The notes: generated by a model not told the origin, from the letters alone. A stretch of 64,000 nucleotides of DNA from Sinorhizobium sp. 8-89 (GCF_030124325.1 NZ_JASKLR010000012.1:1-64000), one strand, 5' to 3'. Positions 47,450 to 56,309 are shown, counted from the stretch's first letter. Numbers and translations are program-made.

Positions 47450-48223
47450 ATGCGACGGCGGATACGTTTCCTCACCTATAACGTCCACAGTTGCTTCGGC
47501 ATCGACCGGAAGCTTGACCCTGCTCGCATCTCCGCCGTGATCAACGAATGCCGGCCCGACATCATCGCCTTGCAGGAAGTCGATGTTGGTCGCGCGCGCA
47601 GCGGCGGAATAGATCAGGCGCACATGATCGCCACGCATCTGCAGATGGAGGCGCAGTTTCATCCGGCTCTTCATTTGGAGGACGAAAAATATGGCGATGC
47701 CGTGCTCACGGCGCTACCGATGCGCCTGGTCAAGGCGGCCGCCCTACCTTCCTCCGGGGAACCGAGAGGAGCGCTCTGGGTGGAAATCGACCTCGCCGAC
47801 GTCAAGCTTCAGGTCATCGTAACCCATCTCGGGCTTCGCGGTTCTGAGCGCCTGCGCCAGGCGACGACCCTGTTGGGGCCTGGGTGGCTCGGAGCAGTGG
47901 AGGAAGGCTCCCGCGTTCTTCTGGCGGGCGACCTCAACGCGACTGCGCGTTCCACCACCTACAGGCTGCTGGCCCGACAGCTCAGGGACGTGCAACTCCT
48001 GACCAAGACAAAGCCGCGGCCGACCTTTCCCTCGCGGTTACCGTTCCTGCGGATAGACCACGTCCTTATCGGCGAAGGAATAGGCGTGGCTGCGTGCAAC
48101 GTGCACAACAGCGCCTTGGCGCGCGTCGCTTCCGACCATCTTCCGCTCCTCGCAGAGCTGGATGTCGACCTTCAAACCGACGAACGGAAACGCTGCGAGA
48201 CGATTGAAGACAATGCGCCATGA
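47450..48223 (+). CDS. endonuclease/exonuclease/phosphatase family protein
   Basis: A 257-residue Mg-dependent EEP-fold hydrolase: RFLTYNVHSCFG at the N-terminus, DIIALQEVDVGRA (metal-binding Glu), VTHLGLRGSERLRQ, LLAGDLNATARSTTYRLL, and RIDHVLIGEGI with the C-terminal ASDHLPLLAEL. Its position beside phospholipase D and the flippase-like gene is a recurrent rhizobial grouping and suggests a phospholipid-related substrate rather than nucleic acid; that is inference. ATG 47450 gives the standard start. Confidence 0.85.
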   Translation: MRRRIRFLTYNVHSCFGIDRKLDPARISAVINECRPDIIALQEVDVGRARSGGIDQAHMIATHLQMEAQFHPALHLEDEKYGDAVLTALPMRLVKAAALPSSGEPRGALWVEIDLADVKLQVIVTHLGLRGSERLRQATTLLGPGWLGAVEEGSRVLLAGDLNATARSTTYRLLARQLRDVQLLTKTKPRPTFPSRLPFLRIDHVLIGEGIGVAACNVHNSALARVASDHLPLLAELDVDLQTDERKRCETIEDNAP

Positions 48224-48321
48224 AATTGCGCCGCGGTAACTTGAACCATTGCCGCGGAGTTCGGCGATCAAATGTCAAATGGCAGGCGCTGTGTCCGCTC
48301 GTTTGCGACCAGAGACCGCGC

Positions 48322-48717
48322 TCACATGACCAATTGCCCGGCCATGTCCTTGGTCAGCAATTTCTGCTCCTCGCGAACCTGTCTTGCCGTTTCGGCGGCA
48401 ACATCCGAGCCGATCTCGGCAATGCGCGCCGCTTCGTCGGAATAGTCGAGAAACGCGTTCTGCCAGAAACTGCAATAAAGGTCGAAGGCTTCGTTCACAT
48501 GGTCCGGCGAGGACAGGTCATCAATGAGTTTCAGATCCTGTTCGCTTCGGTTCTTCAGGAAAGCCAGCAACTCGACCTGGTAACGCAGCGTCATCCTCAG
48601 TGCCTCCGCCTGGAGGCGTCCCATCGAGAGAAGGTATTTTGCACCGTCGGCCATCGTCGGCCAGCTTGGCGATGGAAAGGTCGTCGTAGGGCTTGCGATC
48701 ATATTGGGCATCGACAC
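48322..48717 (-). CDS. phasin family protein
   Basis: A 131-residue helical protein with the phasin-2 pattern LQAEALRMTLRYQVELLAFLKNRSEQDLKLIDDL, shown in part here, and YCSFWQNAFLDYSDEAARIAEIGSDVA. Phasins coat polyhydroxyalkanoate granules. It stands alone; a perfect FixK/FNR-type dyad lies 164 bases upstream of its ATG. No polyhydroxyalkanoate synthase is in the window. Confidence 0.78.
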   Translation of the reverse strand: MSMPNMIASPTTTFPSPSWPTMADGAKYLLSMGRLQAEALRMTLRYQVELLAFLKNRSEQDLKLIDDLSSPDHVNEAFDLYCSFWQNAFLDYSDEAARIAEIGSDVAAETARQVREEQKLLTKDMAGQLVM

Positions 48718-48880
48718 GACTCCTCGTTCACAGGCTCGTCATCCGTCCGGTCGGCAAGACGGCCTCTCAATCGGTCAGCCGCATTGCCAAAAGTGCAGAA
48801 GGATTTTCATCGAGCCATGAGTTTAAGGTGAAACGCTCGGCATTTCGAAAGAAAATTAGGCCGGCCGGTTCGTTCGATCG

Positions 48881-48894
48881 TTGATCCGCATCAA
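48881..48894. promoter_or_regulatory. FixK/FNR box (anaerobox)
   Basis: TTGATCCGCATCAA is a perfect TTGAT-N4-ATCAA dyad, the FixK/FNR consensus. It is located between the phasin gene (minus) and the end of the lysozyme gene, whose 3' end is 58 bases further on. Only the phasin gene is oriented away from it in a promoter position. Confidence 0.55.
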
Positions 48895-48951
48895 CCTACG
48901 TCGATGGTGCAGGGCCGCATGACGCCCGGTGTATACGCGTCGCGGCCCGGT

Positions 48952-50001
48952 TTAGCTGGACCGTGCGGCAACCCAGCCATGCCATTCATCCTCGCTGCCA
49001 TGGAACACGTTGAGGTCGATCCTGCCGTCGACGCCGTGCGAGAGGCCGGAGCCGGAATATTGCCAGAAGAGCCATTTCCGTCCCGGGTAGACCTTGGAGG
49101 GGTGGGCGGCCACCGAACGCAGCCAGAAAGGATGGTTCGGGAACGCGCCCTTCAGATTGTCGCGATAGAAATCCGGGGCGGTGTAGATGATCGGGCGCTG
49201 GCCATAATGCCTTTCCAGCTTGTCCATGAAGACCTGCATCTTTTCGAGTACCCGCTCGCGCGAGGGGCGTCTTTTGCAGCTCGATTCACCGTTCCACTCG
49301 ACGTCGATGACCGGTGGCAGGGCGCCTGCTTCTCGCGGCACGTTGCGGATGAACCAATCGGCCTGTTCGCCGGCGGTCCGGCACCAGTAGAAGAAGTGGT
49401 AGGCGCCGCGTTTCAGCCCGGCTTCCTTGGCCCTGCGCCAATTCTTCTTGAACATCGGATCGAGATGATCGCCGCCGTCGGTCGCCTTGATATAGGCGAA
49501 GTTCGCCCCCTGTGTCCGCAACTTCGCCCAGTTTATGTCGCCCTGCCAGCGGGAAACGTCGACGCCGTGCACCGCAAGTTTCCTCGGCGAGCGGGTGCCG
49601 AAATTGACGGGCTTGGCATCGCGGAAGCGGTGGCCGTAGATCTGCGCGCGTGTCCGTGGTGCCGCGCCGGCTGCGGGGTTTTGCGGGGTGAGCAGGGCGA
49701 TCGGTCGTTCCGAAGGAACGGGCATGCCGGCTGTTCTGGCCACCGGCACGAACGCCTGCGGCCCCGGAGCGGGACCAGCCCACGCGAGCATTTCCTGTGG
49801 CGGAGTCGCTTGCGAAGCGGCTGTGCCGACATTCGCGGCAGGCATGGGGGCGGCAGGCAAGGGACTGGGTGACCGGGCGACGGAGCTTGTCGTCTCCTGC
49901 GTCGGTTGCTGAGCGGCAACCCTATCCCGATTGGAACTGAACCCGCAGCCCGACAAAACGAGGCCGGCAAGGAGAACAACTGGCACAGCTGAAAGACGCA
50001 T
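48952..50001 (-). CDS. lipoprotein glycoside hydrolase family 25 (lysozyme-type)
   Basis: A 349-residue protein. ATG 50001 begins a lipoprotein signal ending in LSGCG, with Cys near residue 19. A 110-residue Ala/Pro-rich linker follows, then a GH25 domain: VHGVDVSRWQGDINWAKL (catalytic-region Asp), FAYIKATDGGDHLDPMF, GAYHFFYW and VIDVEWNG with the paired carboxylates. It would cleave peptidoglycan from the outer-membrane side. No phage neighbours are seen, so a cell-wall housekeeping role is more likely than a prophage endolysin. Confidence 0.88.
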   Translation of the reverse strand: MRLSAVPVVLLAGLVLSGCGFSSNRDRVAAQQPTQETTSSVARSPSPLPAAPMPAANVGTAASQATPPQEMLAWAGPAPGPQAFVPVARTAGMPVPSERPIALLTPQNPAAGAAPRTRAQIYGHRFRDAKPVNFGTRSPRKLAVHGVDVSRWQGDINWAKLRTQGANFAYIKATDGGDHLDPMFKKNWRRAKEAGLKRGAYHFFYWCRTAGEQADWFIRNVPREAGALPPVIDVEWNGESSCKRRPSRERVLEKMQVFMDKLERHYGQRPIIYTAPDFYRDNLKGAFPNHPFWLRSVAAHPSKVYPGRKWLFWQYSGSGLSHGVDGRIDLNVFHGSEDEWHGWVAARSS

Positions 50002-50327
50002 AGGGACCCGTACGCAAGACAATCGCCGACGGCGGAAAAGCGCCGTCGAACCCACTGACGGGAATTGCTAACGGAAAATTACCAAAAAAGACTGAATCCG
50101 ATCTTTGCCAACGTTGGATTTTGTTCTTCACGAGCGAGGGAATGGACCGCCGCCATCTGGTGAAGGCTGCGCAACGGGCCGTCTTGCTCAATGGTCGCGT
50201 GGAAGCCGTTGCGAGCATAAGTTGTTTGCTCCAGCGCAATGATCTTCGAACATTGGGTGCATAAAAGGTGAGGAAAGCATTCATAAATAAGGGCCGACTG
50301 GCTCGTTCCCCGGAAGGAAAACAGCTG
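50002..50327. other. intergenic region between the GH25 gene and ftrA
   Basis: A 326-base divergent promoter region. A minus-strand frame here ends LAKIGFSLFW but has no start codon near its plausible part. I see no Irr or RirA box of full length. The last bases include the weak GGAAAACAGCTG site of ftrA. Confidence 0.5.
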
Positions 50328-50876
50328 ATGCACTGCCTCAAATTGTTTCCGCTTACATCGATCGGCCTCCTGCTTGCGGGCGTCTCGTTGTCGTCTGCGG
50401 CGGAATATCGGATCGGCGAACCGTTGCTTCGCCACGGAATGGAGATCGCTGCCGTCTACCTGCAGCCGATCGAAATGGAGCCTCCCGGCATGATGATGCC
50501 GCCGGTGGAGGCCGATATCCATCTTGAGGCCGATATTCACGCCGCGGCGGACAACAGGAATGGTTTTGCGGAAGGGGACTGGTTGCCCAACCTGCACGTC
50601 GAGTACCGGTTGACCAAAGTCGACGGTGGCGAGGAAACGGCGGGTTCATTCATGCCGATGGTGGCGAGCGACGGACCCCATTACGGCGACAACGTCAAGC
50701 TCATGGGGCCGGGCAAATACAGACTTGAACTGACCATCCACTCGGAATCGCACGACGAGACAGCCCATTTCGGACGCCACGTCGACAAGGAGACCGGGGT
50801 CGCTCCATGGCCCGAGGGGTTTTCCGTCGACTATGAATTCACCTATGCCGGCGTGGGGAAAAAAGGCGGTTACTGA
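50328..50876 (+). CDS. ftrA: periplasmic ferrous-iron-binding protein, P19/Tpd/FtrA type
   Basis: A 182-residue secreted protein (signal peptide LLLAGVSLSSAAE) of the P19 family. The metal-site region is EMEPPGMMMPPVEADIHLEADIHA, with Met/Glu/His ligands, and MASDGPHYGDNVKLMGPGKY-like sequence follows (VASDGPHYGDNV). In Brucella FtrABCD this component binds iron in the periplasm. It stands before ftrD here. The ATG at 50328 starts the signal peptide. Confidence 0.87.
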   Translation: MHCLKLFPLTSIGLLLAGVSLSSAAEYRIGEPLLRHGMEIAAVYLQPIEMEPPGMMMPPVEADIHLEADIHAAADNRNGFAEGDWLPNLHVEYRLTKVDGGEETAGSFMPMVASDGPHYGDNVKLMGPGKYRLELTIHSESHDETAHFGRHVDKETGVAPWPEGFSVDYEFTYAGVGKKGGY

Positions 50877-50938
50877 GCCTGCCTGCGGTGTGAACGGGGC
50901 GGCCGATCTTGACGGTAGCCGCTGCCCCGATCGCGGGG

Positions 50939-50972
50939 AAGGCCGCGCGCAAACGCATCGCCGCGCGGCCTT
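50939..50972 (+). terminator. GC-rich hairpin after ftrA
   Basis: AAGGCCGCGCG (50939-50949) pairs perfectly with CGCGCGGCCTT (50962-50972) around a 12-base loop, with a short T-run (TTT) at the 3' side. It may terminate or attenuate transcription between ftrA and the downstream genes. Confidence 0.5.
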
Positions 50973-51006
50973 TCCGCATCCCGCCGTAACGACACCAGGA
51001 GGACCC

Positions 51007-51177
51007 ATGGCGCCTTTTCTGCGCGCCTACTCGGCCTACAGCCCCTTTACCGCCGGAGAAACACTTGGCTTGGTTTGCCGCCGAGCGCGACTATCGGTTG
51101 TGCTCTATCGAGCCTGTCGCTCGGGCGTCAGACCACTGCTGCGTACAAACCGGACGAATCCGTGGAACGTCGCATGA
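51007..51177 (+). CDS. 56-residue reading frame coupled to ftrD
   Basis: The ATG follows a perfect AGGAGG at 4-base spacing, and the stop overlaps the ftrD ATG as ATGA, so it has the signals of a translated, coupled gene. The product (MAPFLRAYSAYSPFTAGETL, then Arg-rich LLRTNRTNPWNVA) matches no family I know and is neither a cupredoxin nor an FTR1 permease. It occupies the place where ftrB and ftrC normally lie. It may be a leader peptide or a scar left by deletion. Confidence 0.45.
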   Translation: MAPFLRAYSAYSPFTAGETLGLVCRRARLSVVLYRACRSGVRPLLRTNRTNPWNVA

Positions 51178-52574
51178 CCAAGACCATCTTCCTGTCGCGG
51201 CCGCAGCGCGATGTCTGGCAGCGGATCGGTGACTGGCTGGCAGGACACCAACGGCAAATCCGCTGGGTTCAATGGAGCGTCGTTCTTGTCTATGCGGTGC
51301 TGGTCGTCGTGCCGGTACTCCTGCCTGTGCCTGGCAACGCGGCGCATATCTGGGACGACTTCACCCGTTTCGCGCAGTTTGTGTTCTGGGGCATATGGTG
51401 GCCGACGGTGCTGCTTGCGACAGCCCTCGTCGGTCGCGTGTGGTGCGGACTCCTTTGCCCCGAAGGGGCGATTTCCGAATTCAGCAGCCGATATGGACGC
51501 GGAGGCGGCATGCCGCGCTGGGTCAAGTGGAACGGATGGCCGACCATCGCCTTTGCCGGCACGACGCTCTACGGCCAGATGGTCAGCGTTTACCAATATC
51601 CGAAACCGGCGCTGCTGGTACTCGGCGGCTCGACACTGGCGGCGGCTGTGGTGGGTTATCTTTATGGCAAGGAAAAGCGCGTGTGGTGCCGCTATCTCTG
51701 CCCCGTCGGCGGAGTCTTCGGCCTGCTCGCCAAACTCGCACCGCTGCATTTCCGCGTCGATCAGGAGATCTGGCAGCAGAGCCAACGTGTCGGGCTGAAA
51801 CCAGGCGTGGTGAACTGTGCGCCGCTGGTGCCGCTGAAGACGATGCGCGGCGCGAGCGACTGCCATATGTGCGGTCGATGCAGCGGATTCCGCGGGGCGA
51901 TCCGGCTCGCCCGCCGTTCGCCCTCTCATGAAATAGTGCATGTGGCGGGCGAATATCCGAAGCCGTGGGAAACGGTGCTGATCGTCTTCGGACTGATGGG
52001 GGTCGCCGTCGGCGCCTTTCATTGGACCGCGAGCCCATGGTTCAACGCGACAAAACAGTGGGCTGCCGAAAGGCTTGTCGAAGGCAGCGTGCCGTGGGCG
52101 CTGGAGATTTCCCCGCCCTGGTGGGTGCTCACGAATTATCCCGAAAGAAACGACGTGCTGACGCTCCTCGACGGGGCGATCCTCGTTCTCTACGTGCTCG
52201 CGACGGCGCTCGCTGCCGGGCTCGCGATCACATTGCTGCTCTCCATCGCCACGCTGTGCCTCGGCCCCTGGAACCCCGGGCGATTTCATCATCTGGCGCA
52301 GACGCTCATTCCGATTGCAGCCGCCGGCGTGTTTCTCGGGCTATCCGCATTCTCGGTCACGCAGCTTCGCATGGACGGGGTCGACCTGCCTTGGGTCGAC
52401 TACGCGCGCGTGGCCATGCTCGTTCTCGCAAGCGGCTGGTCCGGCGTCCTGTCCTGGCGCGTCGCCGGCCTCTATTGCAGAGGTAAAGGTCGACGCCTGA
52501 TGACGCTCGCCAGCATAGGTCTCGCCATCGCGACCGCCATCACGGGCTGGTTCCTGCTCTTCTGGGGTTGGTAG
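51174..52574 (+). CDS. ftrD: 4Fe-4S membrane protein of ferrous-iron uptake (FtrD type)
   Basis: A 466-residue protein with several membrane segments and polyferredoxin-type cysteine motifs: RVWCGLLCPEGA, RVWCRYLCPVGGVFG and DCHMCGRCSGF. It resembles NosR/RdxA-like proteins and matches the fourth component of FtrABCD, thought to pass electrons for iron oxidation and reduction at the permease. ATG 51174 is used since it follows the coupled stop. The usual cupredoxin and FTR1 permease genes are not in the ~300 bases between ftrA and ftrD. Confidence 0.83.
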   Translation: MTKTIFLSRPQRDVWQRIGDWLAGHQRQIRWVQWSVVLVYAVLVVVPVLLPVPGNAAHIWDDFTRFAQFVFWGIWWPTVLLATALVGRVWCGLLCPEGAISEFSSRYGRGGGMPRWVKWNGWPTIAFAGTTLYGQMVSVYQYPKPALLVLGGSTLAAAVVGYLYGKEKRVWCRYLCPVGGVFGLLAKLAPLHFRVDQEIWQQSQRVGLKPGVVNCAPLVPLKTMRGASDCHMCGRCSGFRGAIRLARRSPSHEIVHVAGEYPKPWETVLIVFGLMGVAVGAFHWTASPWFNATKQWAAERLVEGSVPWALEISPPWWVLTNYPERNDVLTLLDGAILVLYVLATALAAGLAITLLLSIATLCLGPWNPGRFHHLAQTLIPIAAAGVFLGLSAFSVTQLRMDGVDLPWVDYARVAMLVLASGWSGVLSWRVAGLYCRGKGRRLMTLASIGLAIATAITGWFLLFWGW

Positions 52575-52630
52575 CCGGCAGCCATCGGCAACCTTTCTGT
52601 CCGCGACACGCACGGCTGGCGAAAGGTTGA

Positions 52631-52723
52631 TCAAAAAGTCGAGAAGACCACCATGAGCACTGCGGCCCAAAATAGGGCCGATAGTTCAGCCGCGACGAGA
52701 AACCCAATAGTGGTGTCACTCAT
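52631..52723 (-). CDS. 30-residue membrane protein
   Basis: MSDTTIGFLVAAELSALFWA followed by AVLMVVFSTF: a single membrane helix with almost no tails. The ATG has an excellent GGAGGATCAT ribosome site. It lies 108 bases downstream of another tiny membrane protein on the same strand. This resembles small oxidase- or stress-associated peptides in style only; no family recognised. Confidence 0.55.
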   Translation of the reverse strand: MSDTTIGFLVAAELSALFWAAVLMVVFSTF

Positions 52724-52831
52724 ATGATCCTCCTTCGGCAACCTCCATCGCCAGGGGGAACTATAGGGGACGGCTGAAGGTTCCGCTAGCCAATATCTTG
52801 CAGACTGCCCAGGGGGCCTTTCTCCATTGGA

Positions 52832-52921
52832 TCACGTGAGCAGCGAATAGATCAGAGCGCCGACGGAACCCCAGAAACCAATCATTACCAGCGACATCGC
52901 GAGAACGAAGATCTTAGTCAC
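52832..52921 (-). CDS. 29-residue membrane protein
   Basis: MTKIFVLAMSLVMIGFWGSV followed by GALIYSLLT: one hydrophobic helix with a basic third residue, starting at GTG behind a GGAG site 7 bases away. With the 30-residue gene downstream it forms a tandem pair filling the gap between ftrD and pepT. The rest of the 474-base gap shows no other coding signal. Confidence 0.5.
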   Translation of the reverse strand: MTKIFVLAMSLVMIGFWGSVGALIYSLLT

Positions 52922-53048
52922 GGCAAAACTCCACAACCTTTACGCAGGTTGAAACAACTACCGCAGTGCGGAAGGCTTGGTATCGGCACTAAGTCTGAGA
53001 AGCGTGGGACTATGGTCCGATATGGGCTCGAAGGGGCTGGAATTTGGT

Positions 53049-54281
53049 CTAGGCGCGCTCCGCCCAGATTTTCGCCAGCTCGACGAGCGTCCTCACGCTT
53101 TTCTCCATGTCCTGGCGGCTGATCCATTCGAGCGGCGAATGAAAGGCATGTCCGCCAGCGAAGATGTTGGCACAGGGCAGGCCCATATACGACAGCCTTG
53201 AACCATCCGTGCCGCCGCGGATGCTGCCGCGCACCGGCGCCATGCCGGCGCGTCGGATCGCCTCCATGGCATTCTCGACGATCTCCGGATGGCGATCGAG
53301 GATCGCCTTCATGTTGCGGTACTGCTGCTTGACCTCGAACGTGTAGCTCGAACCAGGGAAATTCGCCATTACGGTCTTCACGATGTCTTCGAGCATCGCT
53401 TCCTTGACGGCAAGGCCGCCTTCTTCGAAGTCGCGCACGATGAAACCGAGCGTGGCCTTTTCCATCGAGCCGGTCACGCCGATCGGGTGAACGAAGCCGT
53501 CTCGGTCCGCCGTGGTCTCCGGGGCAATGTCCTTCGGCAAGCGATCGATGATCGCACCGGCGATCTTGATGGCGTTCTTCATTTTTCCCTTGGCGAAGCC
53601 GGGATGGATCGCGACGCCCTGGATGGTGATTTCGACGCCGTCGGCCGAGAAGGTCTCGTCCTCGATATGGCCGGCCGTTTCGCCGTCCACCGTATAGCCG
53701 AACTCTGCTCCGAGCTTCTTCAGATCGACCTTGTCGACGCCACGGCCGATTTCCTCGTCCGGGGTGAAGAGAAGCTTGATCGTACCGTGCCGGACGTCCG
53801 GATTGTCGACGAGGAATTTTGCGGCCGTCATGATCTCGGCGAGACCGGCCTTATCGTCGGCGCCGAGCAGCGTCGTTCCGTCTGTTGTGATGATATCGTT
53901 GCCGATCTGGTTGCCAAGCTCCGGATTGTCGCTGACGCGGATGACTTGCCGCGGATCGCCTGAAAGCCGGATGTCGCCACCGCCGTAGTTTCGCACAATT
54001 TGGGGCTTGACGCCGGTGCCGGTGAAGTCGGGTGCCGTGTCCATGTGCGAGCAGAAGCAGATCACCGGCACCGGCTTCTCGACATTCGACGGAATCGTCG
54101 CATAGACATAGCCGTGCTCATCGAGATGCGCATCGGTGAGACCGATCGCCAGCAATTCCTCGACCAATAGCCGCGCGAGATTCTTCTGCTTTTCGGTGGA
54201 GGGTTGCATCGATGACTGTGGATCCGACTGCGTGTCGATGGCGACGTAGCGGAGGAAGCGATCGGTAACGGTATCGGTCAT
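53049..54281 (-). CDS. pepT: peptidase T (tripeptide aminopeptidase)
   Basis: A 410-residue M20-family metallopeptidase that releases N-terminal residues from tripeptides. Zinc-site motifs are CFCSHMDTAPDFTG, TTLLGADDKAGLAEIM and LLFTPDEEIGRGVDKVD; the C-terminal GGTDGSRLSYMGLPCANIFAGGHAFHS supplies the remaining ligands. Length and start (MTDTVTDRFLRYVAIDTQS) are standard. It stands alone. Confidence 0.95.
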   Translation of the reverse strand: MTDTVTDRFLRYVAIDTQSDPQSSMQPSTEKQKNLARLLVEELLAIGLTDAHLDEHGYVYATIPSNVEKPVPVICFCSHMDTAPDFTGTGVKPQIVRNYGGGDIRLSGDPRQVIRVSDNPELGNQIGNDIITTDGTTLLGADDKAGLAEIMTAAKFLVDNPDVRHGTIKLLFTPDEEIGRGVDKVDLKKLGAEFGYTVDGETAGHIEDETFSADGVEITIQGVAIHPGFAKGKMKNAIKIAGAIIDRLPKDIAPETTADRDGFVHPIGVTGSMEKATLGFIVRDFEEGGLAVKEAMLEDIVKTVMANFPGSSYTFEVKQQYRNMKAILDRHPEIVENAMEAIRRAGMAPVRGSIRGGTDGSRLSYMGLPCANIFAGGHAFHSPLEWISRQDMEKSVRTLVELAKIWAERA

Positions 54282-54387
54282 GGCGGGTCCAATCTGTTCT
54301 CAACGTGGGACCGCTATAGCCTTCGCCGGCGTTCCCGTGAATGCATTTTTGCCGAGCGGCGAGTGCTCTACCTAAGCGAATTGGACA

Positions 54388-55338
54388 TCATGCGCCCCAG
54401 ATGACGGACTGCTCATGCCGCTTGATGAGATGCTTGAGGTTGTCGAACCCGGTGCGAACATGCCGGGCGAATTGGTCCACGGCAGGCGTGCGTGGGGCGT
54501 CCGAGCGTTTGAGCAATCCGAGTGCCCGCTCCGGATGGGGAATAGAGACCGGCAGTGCCGTGATGGATTTCTGGTTCCGGAGCGCGAATACGACACTGTG
54601 GGGCAGGATCGTCAGGGCGTCCGCCGCCTTCATGTAGTTGACGACGCTCATCAATGATCCGCCGGAATAGCGGATTTTGATCTCGGTCGCGCCGAAGGAG
54701 AGAAGCATGCTGCGCAGGTCGGCAAGCAGCGGACTGCCCGCCGGCGGCGCGATCCACGGAAACTCGAGCAGATGAGCGGGTTGCGGCCGTCGCTTCATCA
54801 GCAGCGGATGCGTTACCCGGCATGCAATCACATTGCGGCCCGGCAGTATCTTCTGAAATTCGAGCCCCGATCCTTCGTCCAGGATATCGATCGGACAGAT
54901 AGCGAGGTCAATCTGGTCGGCTTTGAGTGCCGCGCGAAGGTCGGGAAAGTAGCCGTAGCTCTGGTCGACGCGGACATCGGGATAAAGGTTCTGAAATTCC
55001 GCGATCATGCCGGCGATGAGCCCGTCCATGAAAAAAGGCGTGCCGCCGAGGCGCACGATGCCGCTGTGGCCGACCCGGAAGCTTTCGACGGTATCGGAGG
55101 CCTTGCGCGATGCTGACAGCATGATTTGGCCATGGTCGGCCAAGGCGCGCCCGAGCGGTGTCGGCTGCAATGGCCTGCGGCCCTTGATGAAAAGCGGCTC
55201 GCCAATCCGCTTTTCCAAAAGGGCAAGCGTGCGCGAGACCGCCGGCTGCGACAGCCCGAGCAGGGCAGCACCCTCGGTAACGCCGCCGGCCTTCACGACA
55301 GCGGCGAGCTGGATCAGATGGCGTTCATCGAACTTCAT
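54388..55338 (-). CDS. LysR-type regulator, divergent from aromatic catabolic operon
   Basis: A 316-residue LysR protein: N-terminal helix-turn-helix LIQLAAVVKAGGVTEGAALLGLSQPAVSRTLALLEKRIG (recognition part SQPAVSRTL) and a C-terminal effector domain from about residue 90. It is transcribed away from the dioxygenase gene across a 95-base AT-rich interval that includes ATTAGTTATATTAAAT, a likely operator region. It probably responds to a substrate or intermediate of the adjacent pathway. Confidence 0.87.
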   Translation of the reverse strand: MKFDERHLIQLAAVVKAGGVTEGAALLGLSQPAVSRTLALLEKRIGEPLFIKGRRPLQPTPLGRALADHGQIMLSASRKASDTVESFRVGHSGIVRLGGTPFFMDGLIAGMIAEFQNLYPDVRVDQSYGYFPDLRAALKADQIDLAICPIDILDEGSGLEFQKILPGRNVIACRVTHPLLMKRRPQPAHLLEFPWIAPPAGSPLLADLRSMLLSFGATEIKIRYSGGSLMSVVNYMKAADALTILPHSVVFALRNQKSITALPVSIPHPERALGLLKRSDAPRTPAVDQFARHVRTGFDNLKHLIKRHEQSVIWGA

Positions 55339-55433
55339 AGCAATTAGTTATATTAAATCGGAATAAAATCATCAACGCCCTTGCCGTCCTGGTTTAGCTT
55401 CTTCATCAACAGTCGATGTCTTTGGAGGAGAGT

Positions 55434-56309
55434 ATGTCGTCGGGGCCACTGGCGTTGAATTTCAGCGAGGCAAACTCGTCCGAGATTTTCGCGCAACGAC
55501 TTCCGCAATCAAACGACAAGCGGTTGCCGCAGGCTCTGGCGGCGGTTGTCATGCACCTTCATCAAGTCATCAGGGAATTGCGCCCGACCCCGGCGGACTG
55601 GCGTAACGTCATCGCCTTTCTGACGGACGTCGGCCATGCCTCGGACGAACGCCGCCAGGAATGGGTGCTGCTTTCCGATCTGTTCGGTGCCTCGGCGCTT
55701 GTCGAGGAAATCAATTCGCGTCGCCCGAAGGGCGCGACGCCGAATACGGTTCGCGGCCCGTTCTTTCGCGCCGATGCGCCCGAACTGCCGTCGGGCAGCG
55801 ACATATCGCTGGATGGCATCGGCGAAAGGCTCGAGGTTTTTGCCTGCGTGCGGGACCTCGACGGCCATCCGATCGCCGCCGCGGAAGTCATCACCTGGCA
55901 GGCCAATGCCGAAGGCTTCTACGAGAACCAGCAGCCCGATCTTCAACCGGAATTCAATCTGCGCGGCATCTTCAGGGCGGACGAGGAAGGCGGTTTTTGC
56001 TACCGGACCGTCAAGCCTTCCGGCTATCGCGTTCCCGATGACGGTCCAGTCGGCAAGCTCTTGCGGCAGGCGGGTTATCCGCTATGCCGCCCGGCCCACC
56101 TTCACTTCATCGTCAGGGCGCCCGGCTTCGAGACGATCACCACGCATGTCTACGACGCGAGCGATCCCCATCTCGGCGAGGATGCAATCTTCGGGGTCAA
56201 GGAGGCGCTTGTTCGCGAGTTCAAGCGGCTGGACGGAAAAGGGGCGCCGGTCTGGCGGCTCGATTTCACCTTCGTGATGGCGCGCGCACGGCAAGGAGCG
56301 GATGCATGA
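55434..56309 (+). CDS. intradiol ring-cleavage dioxygenase (hydroxyquinol 1,2-dioxygenase-like)
   Basis: A 291-residue non-heme Fe(III) dioxygenase. The N-terminal helical dimerisation domain covers about 1-95. Iron-ligand tyrosines are in AEGFYENQ and PSGYRVPDDG, and the two histidines in RPAHLHFIV. GATPNTVRGPFFRADAPE is characteristic of the hydroxyquinol/chlorocatechol branch. ATG 55434 follows GGAGGAG; the ATG at 55416 would place that site inside the gene. The next gene is maleylacetate reductase, whose substrate is the expected product from hydroxyquinol. Confidence 0.88.
   Translation: MSSGPLALNFSEANSSEIFAQRLPQSNDKRLPQALAAVVMHLHQVIRELRPTPADWRNVIAFLTDVGHASDERRQEWVLLSDLFGASALVEEINSRRPKGATPNTVRGPFFRADAPELPSGSDISLDGIGERLEVFACVRDLDGHPIAAAEVITWQANAEGFYENQQPDLQPEFNLRGIFRADEEGGFCYRTVKPSGYRVPDDGPVGKLLRQAGYPLCRPAHLHFIVRAPGFETITTHVYDASDPHLGEDAIFGVKEALVREFKRLDGKGAPVWRLDFTFVMARARQGADA

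Noticed and set aside
50079-50327. Minus-strand frame ending LAKIGFSLFW upstream of ftrA
   Set aside because: The plausible C-terminal part has no nearby start codon or ribosome site and the upstream part overlaps ftrA antisense; at most a gene remnant.
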